A DNA stretch of 64,000 nt from Candidatus Nitrospira kreftii (lineage in GTDB: Bacteria; Nitrospirota; Nitrospiria; Nitrospirales; Nitrospiraceae), in the NCBI GenBank assembly GCA_014058405.1, contig CP047423.1, forward strand, positions 3,952,501-4,016,500, in the 5' to 3' direction. Numbering within the stretch: position 1 is the stretch's first letter; each line of letters begins with the position of its first letter. The notes under the pieces were generated by a model that worked only from the letters and a program-made list of their open reading frames with translations, had not been told where the DNA came from and did no database searches. This document shows, in pieces, positions 28,182 through 37,399 of this stretch. The translations under genes and the position numbers were made by a program.

Positions 28182-28460
28182 TTAGGTGCTCGCTTTACCG
28201 TCGTCCATATAGCGATGCTGCCAGTCCAACCACGCATGGCCAAGCTCATGCGCCAGGATATATCGACGGCGGGTCACAGGAAGCCGCTTTCGCACATAGA
28301 TGGTTTTGGTGTCGTCATCCCAAATTCCATCGGCATTCGCATCCCGCTTATCCATTTCACTATCGGAGAGCTGTCGGACTGAAATCCTGTACCCGAATGG
28401 GAGGACCACTCGATTGGGTATACGCAACATTTTCCTTCGTTCTCTGAGCATCGTCGCCAT
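28182..28460 (-). CDS. Small zinc-metallopeptidase-like protein
   Basis: A 92-residue protein whose C-terminal half contains RRRYILAHELGHAWLDWQHR, the HExxH zinc-peptidase motif in the HELGHAW-x4-H form seen in ImmA/IrrE-like and SprT-like mini-peptidases. The N-terminal half holds YRISVRQLSDSEMDKRDANA, then DGIWDDDTKTIYV, a plausible substrate-strand region. It is shorter than most such enzymes, but the motif is complete. It converges with the EVE gene (12 bp apart). Confidence 0.72.
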   Translation of the reverse strand: MATMLRERRKMLRIPNRVVLPFGYRISVRQLSDSEMDKRDANADGIWDDDTKTIYVRKRLPVTRRRYILAHELGHAWLDWQHRYMDDGKAST

Positions 28461-28622
28461 CGTTCACTCCATCTAGCCTCACAGTGGAATTAGCCTACCA
28501 CAACCAGCCAGCCAGAGTGTCTTCATTTTTTCTTATTATATATCAGTGCCTTACGGTGTCTATCCGGCCCATTTTGCAAAAATCCCATTTCGTCTCTTCG
28601 CCCACTCTTACCCATTCCACCA

Positions 28623-29414
28623 GTGAAGAAATTTGTGTATGATCGCGCTATGGATACCATCACTGGTGACTCATACCCCAATTCATACCCCAACTGCGTC
28701 CGCCTGGCTGGAGTGAAGGTTAGAGGCCGCGGAGAGGTGAAGAAGCTCGGTGCAACTGGCCTGCCGCTGCACGCCGGAGACCCGGTCTTGATCGAGGTGG
28801 AGGATGAGCTGACCTACGGCATCGTTCACACAGAACCCTACTCAACGCCATTCCTTCCTCCTATGCGAGCCATGAAATCCATCGTGCGGTTGCCCGATAC
28901 AGACGAAAAATCCTTAATCGCCAGACTAGAACAGCTCTCTCAAAATGCAACCGTATATTGCCGTGCCAGAGCCGCTGAAATCGGCCTTCAGCTCAAGCTG
29001 GTCGAAGTGTATGGAGCCTTGAGTCGTCGACAGCTCACCTTTGTCTATACGGCTGAAGATCGGATCGATTTCCGAGATTTAGTTCGAGACCTGGCACGTC
29101 GGTTTGGTGGTCGCATCGAAATGCGTCAAGTCGGGGTACGGGAAGAGGCTCGACGGCTCGGAGGGATCGATACTTGTGGCTTGGTCCTTTGTTGCGCAAG
29201 CTTTCTGACCGATGTGAAGCCCATCACAGCGAAACAAGCCAAAAAAATGGATCTAGCAATTGATGACCCCCGATTGTTGGGGGTCTGCGGTCGACTGAAA
29301 TGCTGTTTGATGTTCGAAATGATGGACGCACAGGGAAAGATCGCACCTCAAACCCAACATCTCATCACACCGACCAGGCCCAGTTCCTCTTCCACGCCCA
29401 CCCTGGAGTCATAG
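28623..29414 (+). CDS. PSP1 domain protein (RicT/YaaT-like)
   Basis: A 263-residue protein with the PSP1 C-terminal region: AMKSIVRLPDTDEKSLIARL, LKLVEVYGALSRRQLTFVYT, ADDRIDFRDLVRDLARRF-like and GIDTCGLVLCCASFLTDVKP, LLGVCGRLKCCLMFE. The CC and C-x2-KCC cysteine pairs are typical of RicT, part of the Bacillus RicAFT iron-sulfur complex involved in RNA processing. Here the domain is followed by a Ser/Thr/Pro-rich tail. Start is GTG at 28623, with ATG at 28650 as an alternative. Confidence 0.88.
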   Translation: MKKFVYDRAMDTITGDSYPNSYPNCVRLAGVKVRGRGEVKKLGATGLPLHAGDPVLIEVEDELTYGIVHTEPYSTPFLPPMRAMKSIVRLPDTDEKSLIARLEQLSQNATVYCRARAAEIGLQLKLVEVYGALSRRQLTFVYTAEDRIDFRDLVRDLARRFGGRIEMRQVGVREEARRLGGIDTCGLVLCCASFLTDVKPITAKQAKKMDLAIDDPRLLGVCGRLKCCLMFEMMDAQGKIAPQTQHLITPTRPSSSSTPTLES

Positions 29415-29574
29415 TCCAACACTTCCCAACTTAGTACCTTGTTGCGGAGTGTTTCCCTAGAAATAGCCGAATCCTTTTCCCCTCAACTCTCTCTAATCCG
29501 CAATCACATGCAGAGGTGTTCCTCGACCTGGATGGGCTGGGCGAGTGCTCCTCACACTTAGGAGGGTTATGACG

Positions 29575-30093
29575 ATGAGAAAGGGACTGTTAGCCATGGT
29601 CGCGATGGCAGCTGTTGGCTGTAGTGGAGTGGCCACCCAAAAGGCCGTGAGTGGGGAACCAGGAAGCCCAGCCGTCGGATACGACATCCATGTTCAGGCA
29701 CCTCACATGATGCCAGACGGGACTCCAGGAGGCCCGTTCCATCACTATTGTAAAGGCATTTCCGACAAGATCCTTCAATGCCTTCTCTTCGAATCCACCG
29801 ACCCCAAAGCACCCTTGGTCGCGGTCGAATATTTTGTTGCCAAAGATCTCACCCGAAAACTCCCTGCTATTCAGTGGCACCGACATTTCCACGATCATAA
29901 GGTAGAAATCGCAACAGGCCGAGTCCAAGTTCTTGGTGTCCCCCCTGACCAGGCGACGAAGATCGCAGAGGCCGCAGCAGAGACGGACGGAGTCATCTAT
30001 CAGCTGTGGCAGCACGGACAAGAATTCCCGGATGGCACAGTCACGTTCCCGCAGTCTCTCGGACACAAATTCCCTGGATATTCCGACAAGTAA
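29575..30093 (+). CDS. DUF1264 lipoprotein
   Basis: A 172-residue exported protein. The signal MRKGLLAMVAMAAVGC ends in a lipobox-like AVGC. The body matches the DUF1264 pattern: HHYCKGISDKILQCLLFEST, APLVAVEYFVAKDLTRKLPA, WHRHFHDHKVEIATGRVQVL. The same domain occurs in plant oil-body-associated proteins, function unknown. TAGGAGGG lies 8 bp before the ATG at 29575; two in-frame upstream ATGs are too close to or before that site. Confidence 0.82.
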   Translation: MRKGLLAMVAMAAVGCSGVATQKAVSGEPGSPAVGYDIHVQAPHMMPDGTPGGPFHHYCKGISDKILQCLLFESTDPKAPLVAVEYFVAKDLTRKLPAIQWHRHFHDHKVEIATGRVQVLGVPPDQATKIAEAAAETDGVIYQLWQHGQEFPDGTVTFPQSLGHKFPGYSDK

Positions 30094-30177
30094 GTGAACC
30101 GGATGAGACGAGCCTAGCCCTTTCCTTATAAACTGAAGGGGGCTAGGCGTCGATTCACACAAGATACCAGAGGGGCT

Positions 30178-30657
30178 ATGATAGAACGCCAAGCGTGCGG
30201 GTTCGTGACCTTGACGGTCGTCGCGACGGGAGCCCTGATATCATGGGGTTCCGCTTCGTTTGCTGCCGACGAAGCCGTACTCAAACCGCGAGTGCCGATC
30301 GACCAGATCGAAACCGTCAAGGCCTGGACCAATCCTCTTCCTGCAACCGAGGAAACTATTGAAAAAGGCAAGAGACTTTTCCAGGGAAAAGCCTTCTGTA
30401 TGACTTGTCACGGGAAAGATGGCAAAGGATTGGGCGCTGATATCGAGCCCGGCACACTGAGAGGTCCTCTACCGAGAAACTTCACGGACCAGGACTGGCA
30501 GAAGACTCGAACAGACGGCGAACTCTTCTGGATTTTGAAGAACGGGAGTAAGGGCACCGCAATGGCGCCCTTTATTCCACTCATTCTGACTGAAGAAGAA
30601 GCTTGGCAGGTGCTGCGTTACGTACGATCGTTCGGCCAGACCCAGGGCCAACCATAA
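30178..30657 (+). CDS. Class I cytochrome c, periplasmic
   Basis: A 159-residue exported monoheme cytochrome. After a signal peptide (CGFVTLTVVATGALISWGSA, cleavage near SFA-AD) the protein carries the heme motif CMTCHGKDGKGLG and a C-terminal methionine ligand candidate in KGTAMAPFIPLILTEEEAWQ. It resembles small electron carriers of nitrifiers. It stands 84 bp downstream of the DUF1264 gene. Confidence 0.88.
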   Translation: MIERQACGFVTLTVVATGALISWGSASFAADEAVLKPRVPIDQIETVKAWTNPLPATEETIEKGKRLFQGKAFCMTCHGKDGKGLGADIEPGTLRGPLPRNFTDQDWQKTRTDGELFWILKNGSKGTAMAPFIPLILTEEEAWQVLRYVRSFGQTQGQP

Positions 30658-30707
30658 GCGAGTAGACGTCCGTAAAAGGTTTCACGGCATTCTCTCGCGT
30701 CGTACAC

Positions 30708-32054
30708 TTACCCTCCCAAACCAGCCGTTCCTGAGCGCTCTTGGTCCTGTAGGAGTGACTGGATTGTCTCTCCTGCCAACTCCTTCTGCACTGCTTTGTC
30801 CCGTCGACGCAAGAGAGCGGACACCCGATCACTGTTCTCAAGGTGAGGCGCGACCCATGGTGGAGTTCCGTTCCGAACGCTATCCAACACTTCTTTCACG
30901 AAGATGAGCTCCGGCGACTTAATGAGGCTCACCCCTTCGGGCTCTTGAAGGCGACCCACAAACCCATTGTCAGTGAGCCGCTCGATTTCTTCCTCCACCA
31001 GAGATACGGGCATGTTCAGTTCGCTTGACAGCTCCGGCAGTTTCAGGGGGCGATCACCCTTGAGGTAGTGATGCCCCAGGACTCGTAAGACTTTAAGAGC
31101 CAACTGTTCACGAAACACGAAGGTGCCCTGTTCCCACAGCAGGCGAGACAAATAGGCGGTAGGATATTGGTGGAAGAAGGAGAACTGCGCACCGATCAGC
31201 ACGATCATCCAACCTGCATACAGCCATAGCAGGAACAGGACCAACACCGCGAAACTGGAATAGATCGCACTGTAACTGGCGGAGGCCGCCACAAATTTGG
31301 CAAACGCTTCGCCGGCGATGATCCAGAGGATGGCCGCCGAGACACCCCCCATCACTGCTGAACGGACTTGGACATGGGTATTGGGGATCATCTTGTACAA
31401 GAACGTGAAGACGGCGCACAGCATCGCGAAGGGAACCAAATCGCCGCTCCAGACTAGCAGAGTCCCAAACGGCTCCATTTCCAGAAGTCGTTGAACCATC
31501 GTATGGCTTTGAAGCGATGCGAGCAGACCGAACGCGCTCACGACGAGAACCGGCCCCACGAGGACTGCACTCAAATAGTCGGCAAACTTCCGCTCCCAGG
31601 TGCGTCCCTGTTTGACCTGCCAGATCGCATTCAAGGCCTGCTCGATCTTGTCGATCAGCGAATAGGTCGTATAGAACAGTCCGGCGATGCCGGCGACCCC
31701 CAGCACCCCGATCTTGATATTGTCCACGAAGCCGATAATGGTCGTGGTGATTTCCCGACTCTTGGGGCCGAGGGGCTCGAGCGTCTGAGCCAAGAAGGGT
31801 TCGATCACATGATGGACATCGAAAGCCTTCAAGACCGAGAACATCACGGCCAGAAACGGCACGAGAGAAAGCAGCGTGGTGAAAACCAGCCCGGCCGCCC
31901 GGGCATCGAGCAAGCGATGGCGGAACTCCATGCCGACCGCAGTGGCCAGTCGGAGCGCCCGAGTGCCCAACCGATGGAGCAATGGCATGGTCGACAGATC
32001 CTTGGTCCAAAGATTGTGCTTCGAAAAATGAGAGATATCCGTGGAGCGCCTCAT
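30708..32054 (-). CDS. YihY/BrkB family inner membrane protein
   Basis: A 448-residue membrane protein. About six hydrophobic segments are visible (AAGLVFTTLLSLVPFLAVMF; GVLGVAGIAGLFYTTYSLID; YLSAVLVGPVLVVSAFGLLA; LVPFAMLCAVFTFLYKMIPN; YSSFAVLVLFLLWLYAGWMI), matching the family once called ribonuclease BN. A C-terminal cytoplasmic part of about 140 residues includes a winged-helix-like segment (LPELSSELNMPVSLVEEEIE), seen in one branch of the family. The second ATG (31994) is preceded by AAGGA and may be the true start. Function unknown, possibly transport or envelope related. Confidence 0.87.
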   Translation of the reverse strand: MRRSTDISHFSKHNLWTKDLSTMPLLHRLGTRALRLATAVGMEFRHRLLDARAAGLVFTTLLSLVPFLAVMFSVLKAFDVHHVIEPFLAQTLEPLGPKSREITTTIIGFVDNIKIGVLGVAGIAGLFYTTYSLIDKIEQALNAIWQVKQGRTWERKFADYLSAVLVGPVLVVSAFGLLASLQSHTMVQRLLEMEPFGTLLVWSGDLVPFAMLCAVFTFLYKMIPNTHVQVRSAVMGGVSAAILWIIAGEAFAKFVAASASYSAIYSSFAVLVLFLLWLYAGWMIVLIGAQFSFFHQYPTAYLSRLLWEQGTFVFREQLALKVLRVLGHHYLKGDRPLKLPELSSELNMPVSLVEEEIERLTDNGFVGRLQEPEGVSLIKSPELIFVKEVLDSVRNGTPPWVAPHLENSDRVSALLRRRDKAVQKELAGETIQSLLQDQERSGTAGLGG

Positions 32055-32290
32055 AGGTCCTGCTCTACGTAGCAGGTTGTTCTAAATATTATGCCTGCCT
32101 TCCCTGGTTAGATGGCCTGCCCTAAGAAGATCCTCACCCCAACTCCCACCATATCTCTTCGACTACTGAAGGCACACTCTACCGCGAATGGGACCCGTTT
32201 GTTAATGGACCAGTGTTCCTGAAAACCTGGATGCACCACGGAGGAAGTGAGTGGCTTGAAAACACGCAGTGTGATACGGTCCGTCCTCTC

Positions 32291-33709
32291 ATGCCGGACT
32301 CGGTTCCCACCTCCTTCACTCTTGTCGATGTTCCCGGCGCGGTGCCTCTGCTCGGCCACCTCGGTACATTCAAGAAGCGCCCGTTGGAATCCCTGTCGTC
32401 GTGGTGGCGTCAATATGGCGATGCGTTGCGCTTTCGGCTTGGCCCGAGGAAGCTTTATCTGTTCAGTCATCCAGATCTCGCCGAGGAGGTCCTCGTCAAA
32501 CAATCCGACCGTTTTGTGAAGGTCTACGATCCTCAGCGGCCAACCGGCCTCGCACTCGTCCTGGGTAATGGGTTGGTGACGAGCTCAGGCGAGGTGTGGA
32601 AACGACATCGCCGCATCATCCAGCCGATCTTTCACCGCTCGCGCATCGCCACGATGGCCGATCGCATGGCCCAGGTCGGTGAGCAGCGGATTGCCGCATG
32701 GGAACACCAGGCGGGAAGTACGATCGACATCGCAGCGGAGATGATGAAGCTCGCCCTTGAAGTGATCTCCCAAACGATGTTCAGCACCAGCATGACTCAG
32801 CACATTGATCGAATCAGTCATGCGCTGCAGATAAGCATCAAGTACGCCTTCGATTCCTTCAGTAATCCACTGTTTCTTCCACGATGGGTGCCCACCGCAC
32901 GCAACCGTGAATTTCATTCGGTGATGCAGTTTATGGACGGACTGATCTATGGGTTGCTGGCCGAACGACGTCACAGCGGTGCGCACCACGATGACCTTCT
33001 GGATCTGCTTCTTCAGGCTCGCGACGAAGAGACCGGTCAGAAACTGAGCGATCAAGAGCTGCGTGATGAAGCGTTGACCATCTTTGCAGCCGGACACGAG
33101 ACCACCGCGAACGCGCTCGCCTGGACCTGGTACCTCCTGGCAACCCATCCCGAAGCGAGACAGCGTTTTCACGAAGAAATCGACCACGTTCTCCAGGGAC
33201 GGACACCCACTGCCGACGACCTTCCTCACCTCCCCTATACACGCGCCGTATTCGATGAATCACTCCGTCTCTATCCGCCGGCACCGGCAGTCCAGCGCAA
33301 AGCCGCGACTCGCACGACCGTCGGTGGTGTATCACTGCCGGAAGGATCATTCGTCTTAGTCGGCACGTACAATCTGCACAGACATCTAGACTTTTGGCCG
33401 AACCCCGAACAATTTCGTCCGGAGCGCTGGTTGGATGGCGAGAAACCAACTTCCCGCTATGCCTACATGCCGTTCGGCGCGGGACCGCGCACCTGCGTGG
33501 GGCTCCACTTTGCTTCCATTGAAGGAGCACTCCTTCTGGCCCTGATCGGTCGTCAGTACCACCTCCAACTGGCGCAAGACAGTGTAGAACCCTACCTTAT
33601 GGTGACATTGCGGCCCAAGGGTGGCATCCGTATGACACTCCAGCCGCGGCAAGTGCAGGCTACATCACCTGCCAAACCGGCAGCGCCGCATACAGGCGAA
33701 TCATCTTAG
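32291..33709 (+). CDS. Cytochrome P450
   Basis: A 472-residue heme-thiolate monooxygenase. It has the proline-rich entry VPGAVPLLGHLGTFKKRPLE, the I-helix oxygen-binding motif FAAGHETTANALAW, the K-helix ESLRLYPPAP (ExxR) and the heme loop MPFGAGPRTCVGLHFA with the axial cysteine. It lacks a membrane anchor. The frame extends upstream to a GTG at 32213, but the ATG at 32291 gives the usual distance to the proline-rich region; neither has a good ribosome binding site. No redox partner is adjacent. Substrate unknown; lipids or carotenoid-like compounds are possible. Confidence 0.92.
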   Translation: MPDSVPTSFTLVDVPGAVPLLGHLGTFKKRPLESLSSWWRQYGDALRFRLGPRKLYLFSHPDLAEEVLVKQSDRFVKVYDPQRPTGLALVLGNGLVTSSGEVWKRHRRIIQPIFHRSRIATMADRMAQVGEQRIAAWEHQAGSTIDIAAEMMKLALEVISQTMFSTSMTQHIDRISHALQISIKYAFDSFSNPLFLPRWVPTARNREFHSVMQFMDGLIYGLLAERRHSGAHHDDLLDLLLQARDEETGQKLSDQELRDEALTIFAAGHETTANALAWTWYLLATHPEARQRFHEEIDHVLQGRTPTADDLPHLPYTRAVFDESLRLYPPAPAVQRKAATRTTVGGVSLPEGSFVLVGTYNLHRHLDFWPNPEQFRPERWLDGEKPTSRYAYMPFGAGPRTCVGLHFASIEGALLLALIGRQYHLQLAQDSVEPYLMVTLRPKGGIRMTLQPRQVQATSPAKPAAPHTGESS

Positions 33710-33796
33710 AATAGACTACGCGAAGAATTTATCCGCCTCTACCAATCGCGAAAAACGATAATGGGAGGTGTAGGGGGTGGAGCCTACGGTTCGCGG

Positions 33797-34357
33797 TCAT
33801 CTTTTAATTTGCAGCTCGACGTTAATGAGCTTTATTTCTGTGAGATCCGCAAGCCGCGGACACCAACGTGTGCCGGCACGCCATAAGGCTGAGTCCAGTT
33901 GGTCGTAAACCGTCCCCGGGTGGTCATAGTGAATTCCATACGCGTGAGAAGCCGCACGCCGACACGGGAACACGAACGACTTCGTCGACTCGTCGGGCTC
34001 CACCTCGAATCGTGTCACGGTCAGGTCAAAGGTGAGCCGGATCTTGAACCAACAATGAGCATGATGGTCGTCGACCTGCATCGAGTGCTGATAGCACTGC
34101 AACACATCACGGACATCAACCATGATCAACGATGTGTTTCCCGAAAAGACCTCGGCTCGCTTATCGAGCACCAAGGCCTTGGCCAGGGACAGGGCGTGTG
34201 CGACCTGAATCGGGTTCAGGAGGTCGAACGCTGATTCGTAAATGACGATGTTGGGATGGACTTTGAATTCACGTAGAATTCCCCGCTTGGCCAACTCGAG
34301 GCTCCAGTAAAAGTCCACAGCCTGAGACTGGCGGAAACGAAAGGTAAGTAGGTTCAT
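33797..34357 (-). CDS. Hypothetical protein
   Basis: An 186-residue protein beginning MNLLTFRFRQSQAVDFYWSL. It shows mixed alpha/beta composition (FKVHPNIVIYESAFDLLNPI; SLIMVDVRDVLQCYQHSMQV) with no signal peptide, membrane helix or motif I recognise. An in-frame start at 34405 would add 16 residues; the ATG at 34357 looks more natural but the ribosome binding site is weak. It converges with the P450 gene. Confidence 0.55.
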   Translation of the reverse strand: MNLLTFRFRQSQAVDFYWSLELAKRGILREFKVHPNIVIYESAFDLLNPIQVAHALSLAKALVLDKRAEVFSGNTSLIMVDVRDVLQCYQHSMQVDDHHAHCWFKIRLTFDLTVTRFEVEPDESTKSFVFPCRRAASHAYGIHYDHPGTVYDQLDSALWRAGTRWCPRLADLTEIKLINVELQIKR

Positions 34358-34755
34358 ACTTCCGTACCCGTCCTTACGGTTAGCCGGATTTGGAACCTTG
34401 AGCAAGATACTCGGTGCAGTTAGTCTACGCCAACTTCTACCTCTTCTGCAGCTCTCTCTTCTACGCCTATCTGCCGTCGCATGTCACACCTACCCACGGG
34501 GGGTATCCTTGCGCAGACTCTCTCAGACTATACCGAGGGGGACCTGACCAGTGCTAGCGAAAACCCGAGATAATAAGTCGCGTCCTAACTATTTGCATAT
34601 AAAACATCGGGCAGGACAGGTCATAGCTCTCTCAACCGTCAGCAAGAAGGTCTTGATCCAATATGAGATTGCGTCCCTAACGGGACTTCTAAATGGGGAA
34701 GTGCTCCCCATACTGTGAATATCTGTTCGCACCGTGCACAGGTCCTTCCGCCCAC
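34358..34755. other. Intergenic region without recognised genes
   Basis: About 400 bp between two leftward genes. A short GGGGA-AGTGC-TCCCC hairpin near 34695-34709 could end transcription of the gene at 34756, but it is weak and lacks a U tract. Nothing else is recognisable. Confidence 0.4.
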
Positions 34756-35109
34756 TCAGCTGTTTGCCGCCGCCGGGGTGGTTGGCATCCCCCCAATTTC
34801 GGCTTCAACGCCAAAAAAGCGTATCGGACGATCACGACTGAGATGGTCCGGCGTAATAATGTAAGTCCCATACATGCTGGGGATCCAGATTCCTTTCGCC
34901 GTGGTCTCACAGAATCCCGAAAACACATAGGTGACTCCACCGACGATTCCACCACCGAGAGCAAATGCTGCTTTAAACGGGAAATAGAGGATCGTGGCAG
35001 CCGCTGCAGTTAGCTGTATGTCAGGAGGGGTTGACTGACTCCAAGCCGGAGGAACCAGCACCGAACAATAGGTGATGACTATGACGAGAACTACGAGTGA
35101 GAATCTCAC
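34756..35109 (-). CDS. Exported hypothetical protein
   Basis: A 117-residue protein with a signal peptide (FSLVVLVIVITYCSVLVPPA-WSQS), a glycine-rich hydrophobic segment (FKAAFALGGGIVGGVTYVFS, then GFCETTAKGIWIPSMYGTYI) and the end ITPDHLSRDRPIRFFG. The layout resembles small exported proteins often seen in Nitrospira genomes, but I cannot name the family. The start is followed upstream by the tRNA pair. Confidence 0.65.
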   Translation of the reverse strand: MRFSLVVLVIVITYCSVLVPPAWSQSTPPDIQLTAAAATILYFPFKAAFALGGGIVGGVTYVFSGFCETTAKGIWIPSMYGTYIITPDHLSRDRPIRFFGVEAEIGGMPTTPAAANS

Positions 35110-35239
35110 GTGCAGCCCCTTCGTTCTTTCACCCTGAAGCTCCCCATGGGGTCGAAACCTTGGATGGAATCAAGCCGACATGCACATTATCGCAGTCAGC
35201 TTGGTTGGTAGGGAATTAGAAACGGTAATTTGTTGATTT

Positions 35240-35315
<76 letters not shown>

Positions 35316-35357
35316 CACCGGGTATTGAATTGTCGATGCCAGCTACAAGAAGCGGTT

Positions 35358-35434
35358 TGGTGCGCCTGACAGGATTTGAACCTGTGGCCCTCAGCTCCGG
35401 AGGCTGATGCTCTATCCAGCTGAGCTACAGGCGC
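35358..35434 (-). tRNA. tRNA-Arg (anticodon CCG)
   Basis: On the minus strand acceptor GCGCCTG pairs with CAGGCGC, the anticodon stem TCAGC/GCTGA encloses loop CTCCGGA, the T loop is TTCAAAT and CCA is encoded. Anticodon CCG reads CGG arginine codons. It lies 42 bp upstream of tRNA-Lys and is probably co-transcribed. Confidence 0.96.
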
Positions 35435-35516
35435 TCCCTCTACCAAGGAAAGTCACCTTAGCATAGCGTGAAAGATACTGTCTAGATCGTGCCCATCGCG
35501 TTTCCCACCATTCCTC

Positions 35517-36128
35517 TTAATCAGGCAAGAACGCATACGGCAACAACACTTCTCCTCCCTGCCCTCCATTATGGTGACATACGGCAGCCAGTTCCCCCGC
35601 TTCTTTCCACGCGAGAAGGTTTTCTTCCTCTCGAAGGGCATTGGAGAGCCGAATGAGAGGAACGGATGTCTGAACAATACAAGCGCCTGACACAACACCA
35701 TCACTGTCCATCGGAAGTCCCATAGAGCGACAAACCAGCGGGCGATTTTCATACACACTGCAGCGACCGTCGGGGTCCAGAGCTGGACATGGCAACGCAT
35801 CGAATCGTTCCACGAGTGTGTCCATCTCCTCATCCGGCCACCGATCAACGAACTGATTCGTACACAGACGCGGTGCGGCAATGCGTAGTTGACTAACCTG
35901 CTCCTGGGCTTTGGCCTCCACCCTCTTCCGGTGTTCCATGGGAAGCAACTGAAGTCCGCGCTGGATCTCCTGCTTATCAAGGAGCGTCACAGAAAAAAGA
36001 CCGACACAGCAGTGGGAACAGCCTTGGCAACAGGGAAGCGTGTCGAGGAGCGAGGCCTTGGCACGTTCAAACCACCAAGCAGTTTTTTTAAATAGCGGTG
36101 TCGGTTGTAAGAGAGACGTCTCTGACAC
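35517..36128 (-). CDS. YkgJ-family cysteine cluster protein, short form
   Basis: A 203-residue protein starting at GTG (M-S-E-T-S-L-L-Q). It has the signature LPCCQGCSHCCVGLFSVTLL (two close cysteine pairs) and the second half CPALDPDGRCSVYENRPLVC-RSMGLP, as in the YkgJ metal-binding family. The reading frame stays open to 36260, but that part overlaps the end of the upstream gene in another frame; the GTG lies one base beyond that gene's TGA, so I place the start there. Function unknown; a larger relative is at 25943. Confidence 0.82.
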   Translation of the reverse strand: MSETSLLQPTPLFKKTAWWFERAKASLLDTLPCCQGCSHCCVGLFSVTLLDKQEIQRGLQLLPMEHRKRVEAKAQEQVSQLRIAAPRLCTNQFVDRWPDEEMDTLVERFDALPCPALDPDGRCSVYENRPLVCRSMGLPMDSDGVVSGACIVQTSVPLIRLSNALREEENLLAWKEAGELAAVCHHNGGQGGEVLLPYAFLPD

Positions 36129-36129
36129 G

Positions 36130-36690
36130 TCAGGTTTCGTTCGCGATCGAGAGATCCACGATGAGTTCGCCTTTGGGGGAGTAGAAACCTTGATTGTCGA
36201 TCTGGACAATCCCATCGCATTGCTCTTGATAAAACTCGAGAATCCACCCATTAAAATCATAGCCCTCGTCGGTCACATCATGCTCAGCCATACGCGTGGT
36301 CAGGATAAAACGACACCGTGTCACGTATTCGAGCGCGAGTTGTGCCTCCATACCTGCATGAGCGGACAGCATTTCGATGAATTGCTTCTTTTCCTGATCG
36401 TACACATCAAGATAGCTGCCGCGATCACGTATACAAAACAATTGAATGGGTTTGCGATCACGATGGTATCCCAAGGCGATTTGAACCCATGCCCATTCCT
36501 GGAGAACCGATTCATCAAGATTGGGGGGAACGATCGGACTTTGCCCACGAGACTGAAGGAATTCGATCAACAATTTCAGAGGGGGAGAGTTTTCCTTCTG
36601 ACAAAACACTCGCGTATAAATAAAGTTCTCTGATCCCTCAGCACTGGGCTGAGTGGTACGTACGGATAAAATCGGTAGGTCTTTACCCAC
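36130..36690 (-). CDS. Conserved hypothetical protein
   Basis: An 186-residue soluble protein (MGKDLPILSVRTTQPSAEGS...). It contains WVQIALGYHRDRKPIQLFCI followed by RDRGSYLDVYDQEKKQFIEM and ends at a TGA next to the GTG of the YkgJ gene, so the two form a coupled pair. Mixed alpha/beta, no signal peptide or membrane segment, no family recognised. Confidence 0.65.
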   Translation of the reverse strand: MGKDLPILSVRTTQPSAEGSENFIYTRVFCQKENSPPLKLLIEFLQSRGQSPIVPPNLDESVLQEWAWVQIALGYHRDRKPIQLFCIRDRGSYLDVYDQEKKQFIEMLSAHAGMEAQLALEYVTRCRFILTTRMAEHDVTDEGYDFNGWILEFYQEQCDGIVQIDNQGFYSPKGELIVDLSIANET

Positions 36691-36822
36691 AGTGCGCTCT
36701 CCGGACTCTTCGCCTTGTCTGACTCACAGGAGGACCATCCGGCTCTACTGTACCCCTCCATTTAATTAATCCGCAAGAGGCCACTGGACGCATTTTCCCC
36801 ACGCCAGGTGCAGTTTTTCTCG

Positions 36823-36851
36823 TTGACACGCTTTGGACTCTTGGCTACACT
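36823..36851 (+). promoter_or_regulatory. Sigma-70 promoter of the HU gene
   Basis: TTGACA at 36823-36828 and TACACT at 36846-36851 with a 17 bp spacer. It would give a leader of about 125 nt before the HU start, long enough for post-transcriptional control. Confidence 0.6.
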
Positions 36852-36983
36852 CTCGCGGGCTTTCACCTTGTGAGCACGAGTCCACAGTAAGGATACCCAA
36901 TGCCAGCAAGGACGTTGTTGCACCAGGCACATCAGGCAAAATACTAGGCGTCTTTCATCCCTTACCCTCAAGGAGGTTCACGA

Positions 36984-37271
36984 ATGGCAAAATCAATGAC
37001 GAAGTCGCAGATTGCAGACTATCTCGCCGGGAAAGCCGGCATTACGAAGAAAGGTGCTGTACAGATCCTTGATGATTTTGCCGCCCTCGCGTACCGAGAG
37101 GCAAAAAATGTCTTTACCGTACCTGGCATCGGTAAGCTCAAGCTCGCCAACCGGAAGGCGCGCATCGGCCGAAATCCTCAGACCGGTGCAGAGATCAAGA
37201 TCCCAGCCAAACGCGTTGTCAAATTTCGTGTGGCCAAGGCTGCTAAAGACGCGATCCTCGGGAAAAAGTAA
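36984..37271 (+). CDS. HU-family DNA-binding protein
   Basis: A 95-residue nucleoid protein: MTKSQIADYLAGKAGITKKG, AVQILDDFAALAYREAKNVF and the beta-arm GRNPQTGAEIKIPAKRVVKF. This is the HU/IHF fold with the GRNPxTG DNA-intercalating arm. It compacts and bends DNA. CAAGGAGG precedes the ATG, and a sigma-70 promoter lies about 130 bp upstream. Confidence 0.95.
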   Translation: MAKSMTKSQIADYLAGKAGITKKGAVQILDDFAALAYREAKNVFTVPGIGKLKLANRKARIGRNPQTGAEIKIPAKRVVKFRVAKAAKDAILGKK

Positions 37272-37348
37272 TACTGATTCGCATCCAGTGCCATCAGAAG
37301 AGCTCCGCACTTACGGCGGACAACTCGCCAAAGCTTTCGAGTCATCAA

Positions 37349-37379
37349 GGGGTCGAGACCTACACAGGTTCTCGGCCCC
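37349..37379 (+). terminator. Possible terminator after HU
   Basis: GGGGTCGAGACC and GGTTCTCGGCCCC form an imperfect hairpin with a TACACA loop, about 80 bp beyond the HU stop. There is no U run after it, so this is only a candidate. Confidence 0.35.
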
Positions 37380-37399
37380 GCTCTGTTCATGGACCTCAC

